DNA of 51,609 bases. Source: Deltaproteobacteria bacterium Ga0077539 (GTDB lineage: Bacteria; Myxococcota_A; Polyangia; Polyangiales; Ga0077539). Shown here in pieces: positions 16,501-23,001 of this stretch (position 1 is its first letter; every line of letters starts with the position of its first letter). Position numbers and translations under genes: made by a program. The notes under the pieces were generated by a model. It was not told the origin of the DNA, did no database searches, and saw only the letters and a program-made list of their open reading frames with translations. Location of the stretch: the NCBI GenBank assembly GCA_001465015.1, contig LNEO01000072.1, forward strand, positions 1-51,609, read 5' to 3'.

Positions 16501-16889
16501 AAGTACGTCGGCGCGATGAGGCTCGCGTTGATCCGCAGCCGCGTCGGCGACCGCGGGTCGAACGTCGTGGCGTAGTCGTTGGGCAGCGGAACCTCTGGAA
16601 AGGGCTGCGCGCCTGGCTCCCATCGCACCTTGGGTCCGTGCCCCTCGTCGAGGACGTAGTCCTGCGGGGGGATCGGCTCACCGCAGGCCGCGGCGAGCGT
16701 CGAGGCCGCGAGGAGGCCGACGACACCGCGCCCGCGACGGGCATCGAAGATGCCCGAGCGGATCAGCGCCGTTGAAATCAAGTCGAACCAATGCCGCGGA
16801 GCGGGATCACTACGACGATCGTCGCGGTGTTGGTTCGAAGCGGCTCGATTAAATGGGCGCATATTCGAGATGACTTTCGAGAGGACCAT
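13518..16889 (-). CDS. Large lipoprotein with alpha/beta-hydrolase domain and Ca-binding-type loops
   Basis: A 1123-aa predicted lipoprotein. A lipobox (TLAAAC) ends a hydrophobic stretch at about residues 56-69; the leader before it is long, so a start nearer 16781 (TTG) is possible, though ATG 16889 has GGAG 9 nt upstream. The nucleophile elbow WGPSLGG (S661) and preceding FPVAFHPHGYSVGNYEALAYAG indicate an alpha/beta hydrolase. Asp-rich loops of the DxNxDGxxD kind occur three times (NEDTNGDGILQVDEDTNFDG, RDANGDGTTDSG, DDHNEDGRPD...DFNGDGVIDVGG), resembling dockerin/thrombospondin calcium loops. The stop of the outer-membrane protein gene is 3 bp upstream, so they form an operon. Substrate unknown; probably surface or periplasmic. 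Confidence 0.75.
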   Translation of the reverse strand: MVLSKVISNMRPFNRAASNQHRDDRRSDPAPRHWFDLISTALIRSGIFDARRGRGVVGLLAASTLAAACGEPIPPQDYVLDEGHGPKVRWEPGAQPFPEVPLPNDYATTFDPRSPTRLRINASLIAPTYFERNLRVAFSEMDGWGTTMPITVAFEGDINLGDLARRHPIDPSNFRDDSVYLIDLDTGVPVPIDMGNGHYPMSLRDARRPLALDPRAGGNNLLFSTVNEDTNGDGILQVDEDTNFDGVLQRASPNLPSGQLAGHWDAESHTLVLRPLIPLRERHKYAVVLTSRLVAASGPVRSPFPTVAHPNQLESLRPIEAFLSNPTLQQRFYGDLRWASGGGARVQFAWMFTTQTTTQDLIDAYKGLRGEGRLRALSTVPTNFRLARATSQSTGGCTPSRTPYIVTRTQFQAVARELVPALGFSGALADALIASFDWIEYAAVATYDSPWLFRERRPGQPDSIQWDLDAVERGSVASDKVQLWVFVPRTTATARPPFPVAFHPHGYSVGNYEALAYAGYFARQGYASITVNAPSHGFSLSGAQISAARALFAGQCLSPLVNAALAGRARDANGDGTTDSGADFLTAQIFRTRDMVRQTVVDYMQLVRYMRDPAWSQPGPDDHNEDGRPDAPGDFNGDGVIDVGGFRADGSPAEFALWGPSLGGITSSVLGAVDPSFTAVAPVSGGGILSDISARSMIGAVRGAVLLPTMGPVIVGVRPQDRPPRNGKTYTSCTQNAISTRFIVQDGNDVGELEFRCSPEIEAGDDVRVFNEATLQRRCTRVDSNRQFFLPVPADRGDPLTIEIFRGRAMVDYERCDLQQGAVRKNDIRSYLVYEGDCDVGCGHIPDAPESAPARMAALRRGPQLARLTAPAAGVGLRRQTAAIRRFLQLAQAGLDPGDPANYAPLFSIRPWDGRVRPLFFSTTAGDDIVPISTGISFARAAGLVPFMTERTGTELDEHYMPQAISRNYNGRSAAQLLVDNFVGEGIPEFNRFPVPGGRMDMVFDAYDLDEGRQRFGEATLAPPLRMARVVSSTRGAEDDLDQRWSPRQGDGMSAFVNAYIEPRGTHVFLPSDPSQPFDIGLYMTNLVARFLATKGTDLPYVTDPMGHHCMATSSCSWLPRTP

Positions 16890-16892
16890 CGA

Positions 16893-18575
16893 TCAGTACT
16901 CCGCTCCGAGCCGGACGACGGCGAGCCACCGAGTGGGCAGCGCCTGCCCCGCTCCGTCGTCCCACGCGCGCCCCGGAAAGAACAGCGCGCCTTGCGCACC
17001 CCAGAGCACCTTGGCGCCGCCTGGGAGGTTGTTTCGTCCCTGAAAACCCAGGTCGAGTTCGAGCCCGAGGTCTCGCGATCGGGGGTTTCCGCCGCGGTAG
17101 TTCTGCGCGGTGCCGTACAGGTTGGTGCGCACGGGATCGACGAAGTCCGAGCTCGCCACCGCGACGACCGCTCCGCCGCGAACGTCGAGCCACCGCGTGA
17201 TGTTCACGGTCGCGGTCGGGTAGAAGTACGCCGCGTTGGTGACGCCGCCGGACGAGGGCAAGAGCTCGGCGCCCCGCGACGGTTGGGCGAGCGCGCGCGG
17301 GTCGGTCGCGATCGACGCGGACCGCGCGGTGTGCCACGCGAGCACTTCGGGAAACAGGATCAACCCCACGCGATGCGCCGGGTTGAAGGTGAATCGAGAC
17401 TGGACGTCGTCCTCGGGTCGATCGTCGCCGGACGCGTAGCCGCCCTCGAGCACCACGCGAAACGCGTTCTCTCGCTCGACGCCGATTTGCGCGGCGCCGC
17501 CGTGCTGCAGCACCGTGTGGCCGTCGGGTCGAAACGAGTTGCGCACGAACGTCGTGTGCCCCGCGGCCAGCGCGAGCTCGACCGCGGCGAACACGCGTGC
17601 GGTGCCGTCTGGAGTCGGCCACTCCCAACGCGCGAAGAAATCCGCGAACCCCGCCATGAGCGCGTCGCCGAGCGCGTTCTGCTGACCGCGGTACACGACG
17701 TAGGCGCCGATGCGCTTTCGTTCGCAGCCTTCGCGGCAGTCGGGCGCCTGATAAAACGCTGACAAGACCGCCTGCCAGCCCCAGTCGCCGCCGATCGTCC
17801 TCGTGAGCGACTGCTCTCCTCGGGTCGAGCTCGACCTCGGGTCGGGCAGCTCGATCGGCACGTCGTATCGCAGGAGGCTCGAGAGTCGATCGCGAAACAC
17901 GAGGTCTCCCGCGAGCGCCATGACGAGCGAAGAGCGCGCGCCGCCGGGCCGCGTGGCGAAGGCGATGCGCTCGACGATGTCACCTTGGCGATAGTCGCCG
18001 AACACCGGCGGGTGATCTCCGTCGTTGGCTACGAGCCCGAGGCCCCAGTGCGACTGTTGGTGACCTGCGCGCAAGACTCCGATGCGCGAGGTCCACTCGA
18101 CGTAGAGCTGCCTGAGGTCGAAGATCCCGTTGGAAAACGGGCTGAGCAGATTCGAGCGGTTGTCTCGCGAGAGCTCGACCTGCCTCGTGGGGTCTCCGGC
18201 GATGATCGCCCGAGTGAGGTCGAAGCTCGCGCGCGCCTCGAAGAAGTCGCCGATCTTGAGATAAGGGCGAAATCGAAACCACTGCTCGACGTAGTGGGTC
18301 TGTCCCAAGGTCGTCGGCGCCAGTTGCCCCGGCGTGGTCGGCAGCGATAGCTCGGGGTTGAGCCACAACCGAATCTGCCACTCGCCGTTGATCGACGCGC
18401 GAAACATCGGTCCTTGCGGGCGCGACGCGACCTGCGGGCGCTCGTCGTCGATGCGTTGCGGCGCTGTCCGAGGGCCCGACGTGGTGGCCGGGGTCGGTCG
18501 GCGTTGTGCGAGCGCCGGACGCTCGAGGATGAGTCCTGCGAGCGCGATCAGCGCGAGTGATCGAGTGCGGTTCAC
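16893..18575 (-). CDS. Outer-membrane beta-barrel protein, hypothetical
   Basis: A 560-aa exported protein with a clear signal peptide (MNRTRSLALIALAGLI...ALAQ) and a body of alternating aromatic/polar strands (HYVEQWFRFRPYLKIGDFFEARASFDL, FDLRQLYVEWTSRIGVLRAGHQ), ending in VVRLGAEY, a C-terminal aromatic as in outer-membrane barrels. GTG 18575 is preceded by TACATT 9 nt upstream and no Shine-Dalgarno, consistent with a leaderless mRNA. It is followed 3 bp later by the hydrolase lipoprotein. I cannot name a family; porin-like or alginate-export-like barrels are possible. Confidence 0.7.
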   Translation of the reverse strand: MNRTRSLALIALAGLILERPALAQRRPTPATTSGPRTAPQRIDDERPQVASRPQGPMFRASINGEWQIRLWLNPELSLPTTPGQLAPTTLGQTHYVEQWFRFRPYLKIGDFFEARASFDLTRAIIAGDPTRQVELSRDNRSNLLSPFSNGIFDLRQLYVEWTSRIGVLRAGHQQSHWGLGLVANDGDHPPVFGDYRQGDIVERIAFATRPGGARSSLVMALAGDLVFRDRLSSLLRYDVPIELPDPRSSSTRGEQSLTRTIGGDWGWQAVLSAFYQAPDCREGCERKRIGAYVVYRGQQNALGDALMAGFADFFARWEWPTPDGTARVFAAVELALAAGHTTFVRNSFRPDGHTVLQHGGAAQIGVERENAFRVVLEGGYASGDDRPEDDVQSRFTFNPAHRVGLILFPEVLAWHTARSASIATDPRALAQPSRGAELLPSSGGVTNAAYFYPTATVNITRWLDVRGGAVVAVASSDFVDPVRTNLYGTAQNYRGGNPRSRDLGLELDLGFQGRNNLPGGAKVLWGAQGALFFPGRAWDDGAGQALPTRWLAVVRLGAEY

Positions 18576-18590
18576 GGCGCGAGGAATGTA
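18576..18590 (-). promoter_or_regulatory. -10 box TACATT abutting the OMP start codon
   Basis: Minus-strand TACATT at 18590-18585 is followed by 9 nt and then GTG 18575. This spacing would put transcription initiation at or next to the start codon. No -35 of quality was found. Confidence 0.35.
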
Positions 18591-18661
18591 TCAGCCTCTT
18601 CGCCGCTCCCGCGACGTACATCGCGGGAGCGGGAAGTTCCGTTCGCCCGACGCCGCGCTGC

Positions 18662-18673
18662 TATGCTCCTTCG
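18662..18673 (+). promoter_or_regulatory. -10 box TATGCT abutting the lipoprotein start codon
   Basis: TATGCT at 18662-18667 is followed by 6 nt and GTG 18674, with no Shine-Dalgarno. It is divergent from the OMP promoter about 75 bp away. Confidence 0.35.
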
Positions 18674-20230
18674 GTGCTCGACCGACGGAGCTTCGTGATC
18701 GTCGCGTTCGTCGCGTTCGTCGCGTTCGTGTGCGTCGCGTGTTCGACCAGCGGCCCGCCGACGCCTCCGCCCGAGGACGTCCTGTTCGACGTCCGGCGGC
18801 CGATCGACGTCGTGTCCGAGGTCGCCGATCCGGTCGATCCGTGTGGTCCGGCCGTGTGCGGTCCATCCGAGCGGTGCGGACCGCTGGTGGACGGCGGGCG
18901 CGGCTCGGGCAACGGTGTCGATGACGACTGCGACGGGCGAGTGGACGAAGACTGCCTCTGCGCGCAGGGGGCGATGCGCGCTTGTTTTCCGGGCGCGAGC
19001 GATCGTCGCGGGGTCGGTCGTTGTCGGGACGGATCGATGACCTGCGGCGAGCTCGGGCTGTGGTCGGATTGCGTCGGCGCGGTCGGGCCTGTCGCAGAGC
19101 TCTGCAACGGCGCCGACGACGACTGTGACGGAATGGTCGACGAGGGGCTCGACGCTTGCGCGAGCGCGCTTCAGTGCCCCGCGTACATCGCGCTCCGACC
19201 GCTGAGCGTGCTCTCGGTCGACGGGCTGTCGATCGACCGCACGGCGCGGAGCTTTCGTTGGACCCTCGAGTGCCCTTCGGAGGTGACGACGTGCCCTTCG
19301 ATCATGAACCCGACGACGAACACGTTGAGCGTGCTCTTGACGCAGTCGGGGCGCTACGGGCTTCGCGTCGAGGTGGCCCGAGCGGACGGCTCTGTGGGAG
19401 AGTGCCGCATCCCTGTGTACGTCGACGGCGCGGGTCTGCGCGTCGAGCTGTCGTGGGACACGCAAGGCGGCACGAACAGCGCGGGGGCCGATCTAGACCT
19501 GCACGTCGCGGCGATCGACCGGCTGCGCGCGCGTCCGTCGACGTGGTTCTCGGAGGACGACTGTTACTACGCGACCTGCAAGGCGCCCGGCGGAGTCGTG
19601 CGCTGGGCGCGCGACGCGATGGACCTTCGGTTTGCGCCGACGATGGACGTCACGCGCTGCGAAAACGCGCCCCCGCCGTGGGGCGAGCGCTTTCGCTCTG
19701 CGGGCCGCTGTTGGAACCCGCGGCTCGACACGGACACCACGCAGTGCGACCCCGCGATCCGCGATCCGCGCGACCCGCGCTACTGCTTCGTCGAGAACGT
19801 CAGCGTGGATGTGCCGCCAGAGGACGTGACCTTTCGCGTCGCGGTGAACTTCTATCGCGACCACGGGACGTGCGCGGACGCGGACGCTCGCAACGACGTC
19901 TCGCGACCGCACTTGTTTGTGTACTGCGGCGCAGGGGTTCGCGCAGAGCTCGGCGCGGTGGACTCGGGTGGCCTGGTGTCGATGAGCTGTCGCGACAATC
20001 CAGCGGTGGGCAGCGCCAACTGGACGTGGCTCGCGGCGGACGTTCGGTTCGTGACCAACGCGTGCGGTGTTCGCGACTGCGTGGTGACGACGCTCAACGC
20101 GAGACGGATCAACGTCCCGCTGTGCGATCAGGTGACGCAGGTCAGCGATCTCTGCCGTGATCGCGATTTCAGGCTCTTCGTTCGCCGCGCTGGCGCGAGG
20201 CCCGTGGACGCGGAGCTCCCGGAGAGCTGA
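18674..20230 (+). CDS. Lipoprotein with MopE-like metal-binding motifs
   Basis: A 518-aa predicted lipoprotein. From GTG 18674 the signal sequence is LDRRSFVIVAFVAFVAFVCVAC with a VCVAC lipobox. Two copies of the NGxDDDCDGxxDE motif follow (NGVDDDCDGRVDED and NGADDDCDGMVDEG), the putative metal-binding motif frequent in myxobacterial surface proteins. The second half contains GADLDLHVAAIDR, many cysteines (DDCYYATCKAPGG) and a VDVPPEDVTFRVAVNFY beta-sandwich-like region. A longer in-frame ORF begins at 18557 but lies over the OMP gene start and lacks a signal peptide. It is convergent with the TIGR04552-like gene, with only 6 bp between stops. Role unknown. Confidence 0.75.
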   Translation: MLDRRSFVIVAFVAFVAFVCVACSTSGPPTPPPEDVLFDVRRPIDVVSEVADPVDPCGPAVCGPSERCGPLVDGGRGSGNGVDDDCDGRVDEDCLCAQGAMRACFPGASDRRGVGRCRDGSMTCGELGLWSDCVGAVGPVAELCNGADDDCDGMVDEGLDACASALQCPAYIALRPLSVLSVDGLSIDRTARSFRWTLECPSEVTTCPSIMNPTTNTLSVLLTQSGRYGLRVEVARADGSVGECRIPVYVDGAGLRVELSWDTQGGTNSAGADLDLHVAAIDRLRARPSTWFSEDDCYYATCKAPGGVVRWARDAMDLRFAPTMDVTRCENAPPPWGERFRSAGRCWNPRLDTDTTQCDPAIRDPRDPRYCFVENVSVDVPPEDVTFRVAVNFYRDHGTCADADARNDVSRPHLFVYCGAGVRAELGAVDSGGLVSMSCRDNPAVGSANWTWLAADVRFVTNACGVRDCVVTTLNARRINVPLCDQVTQVSDLCRDRDFRLFVRRAGARPVDAELPES

Positions 20231-20236
20231 TCGCGG

Positions 20237-21385
20237 TCACTCTTCTTCGCTGAGGGCGGGGTCTCGCTCGGGCGCGACGCGCTCGGCGGTCTGCTCGTCC
20301 ATTTGCGCGCGGACCGCCGCGTGTTCGCGAAACCCCATCCGGAGGCGGTCCATGACGGCGATGCGTTGACGCTCTTTGTATCGGGCGTGCGAAGCGTCGC
20401 CGGTCTCGTTGAGCTGGTCTGTGACCTGGTCGACGATTTGAAACTCGACGAGCACGAACACGACGCGGCCGAGCGCGGCGGCTGCGGGCGGGAGAACATC
20501 CAGGAATTTGTCTGGGATTCGCACGGGCAGGTCGACGACGAAGTGAACGACGCGATAGTTCTTCGCGCTGAACACGTTGTCGGGGAGCGGCTTGCTCTTG
20601 TCGCCCGGCAGCCCTTGGATGAGCGGCGAGAGCTCGCGCAGGCGCTCGTGCTCTTCGAAGATGCGGTCGAAGTCGAGGATGGTGTTCGTGCTCTCGCCGG
20701 GGATCGCGTAGTTGAACGGAAAGAGCTTTCGCGACAGGTAGCTGACGACGGGCAACAGGTCGTCGCGGGTTCGCGTGACGATCCTGAAGCGGAGCTTGTC
20801 GTAGATCTGCGCGGCGATGGTCTCTCGCTTGGAGAGCAGCTTGGTATAGAGCGAGTCGCGCTGCTTTCGTCCGCCGAGAAACTCGACGATCGGCAGGCCC
20901 GAGGTGAGCATCCCGCCGACGACGCGGTACACTTTCTCTTCGACCAGTCGAAAGATCTCCTGGTCCGAGACGGGAAACATGAACGCCAGCTCGCGTCCCT
21001 GGAGGTGATGGATGATGTGCATCACCTTCAGGATCATGCAGGCGCAGACTTGCTTGTGGCCCCTGCTCGACGCGAAGCGAAAGAGCTCGACCGCCGGCGA
21101 CGACTCGATCGAGCCTGGGACGGGGTAATCGAAATTGCGGCGGAGGTAGTCGATCGCCTCGGATTTGACGTCTTCCATCCGGTCGACGTCGTCGGGGTCG
21201 TCGAGGTCGATCTCGTGGGACGCGAGGAACTCGGCGATGTCCGCGCTGTCGCGAAAATTGAGGCGGTGCCAGTCGATCACTGAACCGCCGCGGAGGATCA
21301 CTCGAAGCGAGTCGAGGTCCGCGAGCGTGAAGTCCGCGGCCCGTCGAAAGTCGACGAGCGGGTCGTTCGATGACGGCTCAGCCAC
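20237..21385 (-). CDS. TIGR04552-like family protein (weak RelA/SpoT-like resemblance)
   Basis: A 382-aa soluble protein that resembles the TIGR04552 family of Deltaproteobacteria/Myxococcota, whose function is unknown to me. The segment IYDKLRFRIVTRTRDDLLPVVSYL (about 195-218) followed by NVFSAKNYRVVHFVVDLPVR (about 270-290) echoes the order of RelA/SpoT synthetase motifs (DxxGxRI... NxYRxxH), so a nucleotidyltransferase-like fold is possible; the catalytic residues are not clearly conserved. GTG 21385 has TAGTGT 6 nt upstream and no Shine-Dalgarno. Confidence 0.65.
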   Translation of the reverse strand: MAEPSSNDPLVDFRRAADFTLADLDSLRVILRGGSVIDWHRLNFRDSADIAEFLASHEIDLDDPDDVDRMEDVKSEAIDYLRRNFDYPVPGSIESSPAVELFRFASSRGHKQVCACMILKVMHIIHHLQGRELAFMFPVSDQEIFRLVEEKVYRVVGGMLTSGLPIVEFLGGRKQRDSLYTKLLSKRETIAAQIYDKLRFRIVTRTRDDLLPVVSYLSRKLFPFNYAIPGESTNTILDFDRIFEEHERLRELSPLIQGLPGDKSKPLPDNVFSAKNYRVVHFVVDLPVRIPDKFLDVLPPAAAALGRVVFVLVEFQIVDQVTDQLNETGDASHARYKERQRIAVMDRLRMGFREHAAVRAQMDEQTAERVAPERDPALSEEE

Positions 21386-21397
21386 GACGGGACACTA
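21386..21397 (-). promoter_or_regulatory. -10 box TAGTGT abutting the TIGR04552-like start codon
   Basis: Minus-strand TAGTGT at 21397-21392 lies 6 nt before GTG 21385. It is one of the set of TAnnnT boxes next to start codons in this window. Confidence 0.3.
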
Positions 21398-21448
21398 CCG
21401 TGTTCGCGTTCCCCGCCGCGACGGTCAATGCGGTTGAGCTTGGGAAGC

Positions 21449-21664
21449 TCAAGCCTTTTGCTGCGACGAAGGCTGCATGCTCGTGGTCGCGCTGCCCGAG
21501 CCGAGGGCAGGGCGCGGAGCACGTCGAAGCTGCACAGTGCCGAGAAAGAGCGCGACGGTGAGAAAGACCGCTGCGAGGTTGGCCCAAGCGATACCCTGGC
21601 ATCCGCCGAGGCAGATCGAGAGAGCGGCGAGAATCATCAGCGGGTTGAGTCGAGCGTTCGTCAT
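21449..21664 (-). CDS. Small membrane protein or lipoprotein, unknown function
   Basis: A 71-aa ORF with hydrophobic LMILAALSICLGGC (lipobox-like LGGC) followed by a second membrane span ANLAAVFLTVALFLGTVQL and a polar tail. ATG 21664 has GAGGA about 7 nt upstream, which separates it from random ORFs. No homologue recognised; it could equally be a two-span membrane peptide. Confidence 0.5.
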   Translation of the reverse strand: MTNARLNPLMILAALSICLGGCQGIAWANLAAVFLTVALFLGTVQLRRAPRPALGSGSATTSMQPSSQQKA

Positions 21665-21981
21665 TCCGGTTCCTCGGTCGGTCGTGCGGTCGGCGCCCGC
21701 GTTGCGTGATCCTCCGGTCCGTCTTCACGCATTTCGCGGCGTCGTTCGGGCCGAGGGGCTGATGTAGGTCTAAGTACGTCAGTCCCTGTCGAACGGGCAA
21801 ACTCGTAGCAAACCGGCGTGATGCAGTTCAACTGAAACGTGACATTGCTGTCATGGCCTCGGTCGATTTGTTGACACTCTGTGCGCGATGGGGCAGCGGC
21901 GCCCACACGTACGCGAGGACGTTGCTCGTCTCTGGAGCTCCGATTCGAGCGTTGTGAAACCGAGCACAGCGAGAGCGAACG
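21665..21981. promoter_or_regulatory. Intergenic region upstream of parA
   Basis: 317 bp without a gene. It contains a perfect inverted repeat TGACA-TTGC-TGTCA at 21840-21853 and, 17 bp later, a consensus TTGACA at 21871-21876. No good -10 follows at 16-18 bp. The region is lower in GC than the genes around it. It probably holds the parA promoter and an operator, but neither is proven. It does not contain a parS-like TGTTTCACGTGAAACA. Confidence 0.35.
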
Positions 21982-22881
21982 ATGGCCACGACGACCCCTG
22001 CGCCCACAGACCCAACCTCGACGAGCGAACGAGCACCGATCGTGCTCGCCGTCGCCAACCAGAAGGGCGGAGTTGGAAAGACCACCACCGCCGTCAACCT
22101 CGCCGCCGCGTGCGCGGCGCGCGGATTTCGAACGCTGCTGGTCGACCTCGACATTCAAGGAAGCGCGAGCGCCTTCTTGGGGATGAGCCCGACCGACGAC
22201 GAAGTCGACGTCGCGCGTTGCTTGCTCGAGGAGCTTCCGCTCTCGCGCGCGGTCAAGCCGACGCGCGTCGAGAACCTCTGGCTCGCGCCTGCCGGTGAGC
22301 GAATGAGCCTCGTGGATCTTCACCTGGCGAGCGTCTACGGGCGCGAGCGAGCCTTCGAGCGCTCGCTCGCGAGCTGCAGCCCGCCGGGAGTGTCGTTCGA
22401 TCTCGTGATCGTCGACACCGCGCCGTACCTCGGCTTGTTGACGGTGAACGCGCTGGTCGGCGCGCAGAAGATTCTTGTTCCGGTCTCGTGCGAGTACCTG
22501 CCGATGCTGGGGCTCAAGCTGCTCGGCGAGACGCTCGACCGCTTGCGCGAGCGAGCCGGAGCGCGGTTCGACGTCCTCGGGTACGTCCTGACGATGCACG
22601 ACAAGCGTGAGCGAATCTCGCTCGAGGTCGAGCAGCTCCTGCGAAACCGCTTCGAATCGCGCGTCTTCGACACGGTCATCCGCGTCGACACGCAGCACAA
22701 GAGCGCGCCTTCTCACCGACGGACGATCTTCGAGCATCAGTCCGAGGGCGGTCGCGGCCGCGAGGACTACAACGCCCTCGCCGACGAAGCGCTCGTACGG
22801 CTCGGGCTCGTCGCCAAGGCCGCCCGCAAGAAGCCCACCAAGAAGCCGGCCGCCAGGCCCAAGGTCGCCGCAAAAAAATAG
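21982..22881 (+). CDS. ParA/MinD-family ATPase (Soj-like), orphan
   Basis: A 299-aa deviant-Walker ATPase. ANQKGGVGKTTTAVNLAAA carries the signature lysine and P-loop (KGGVGKTT at 28-35), VDLDIQGSAS follows (switch I region), and FDLVIVDTAPYLG is Walker B. The C-terminus is a Lys/Ala/Pro-rich tail (AARKKPTKKPAARPKVAAKK) of the kind that binds DNA non-specifically. No parB lies next to it, so it is probably an orphan ParA that positions a cargo rather than the chromosomal parAB pair; which cargo is not evident. ATG 21982 follows GAGAGCGAACG. Confidence 0.88.
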   Translation: MATTTPAPTDPTSTSERAPIVLAVANQKGGVGKTTTAVNLAAACAARGFRTLLVDLDIQGSASAFLGMSPTDDEVDVARCLLEELPLSRAVKPTRVENLWLAPAGERMSLVDLHLASVYGRERAFERSLASCSPPGVSFDLVIVDTAPYLGLLTVNALVGAQKILVPVSCEYLPMLGLKLLGETLDRLRERAGARFDVLGYVLTMHDKRERISLEVEQLLRNRFESRVFDTVIRVDTQHKSAPSHRRTIFEHQSEGGRGREDYNALADEALVRLGLVAKAARKKPTKKPAARPKVAAKK

Positions 22882-22967
22882 CGCCGAGTCGCTCACTCGT
22901 GACCCGCGACGGGGCGCGACGATCGTCCGCCACAGGATGTGGTCGGGCGGCGACGACGCGACGACTG

Positions 22968-23001
22968 TCGACAGGCGGGGTAGTGAGTTAGGCTCCGCCC
23001 C
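22968..23001 (+). promoter_or_regulatory. Candidate lon promoter and start-proximal hairpin
   Basis: TAGGCT at 22989-22994 ends 7 nt before the lon GTG, with TCGACA at 22968-22973 (15-bp spacing, short) as a possible -35. A small inverted repeat GGCGG (22974-22978) / CCGCC (22995-22999) overlaps it. No Shine-Dalgarno is present at normal spacing, so a leaderless transcript is suggested. Confidence 0.3.
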
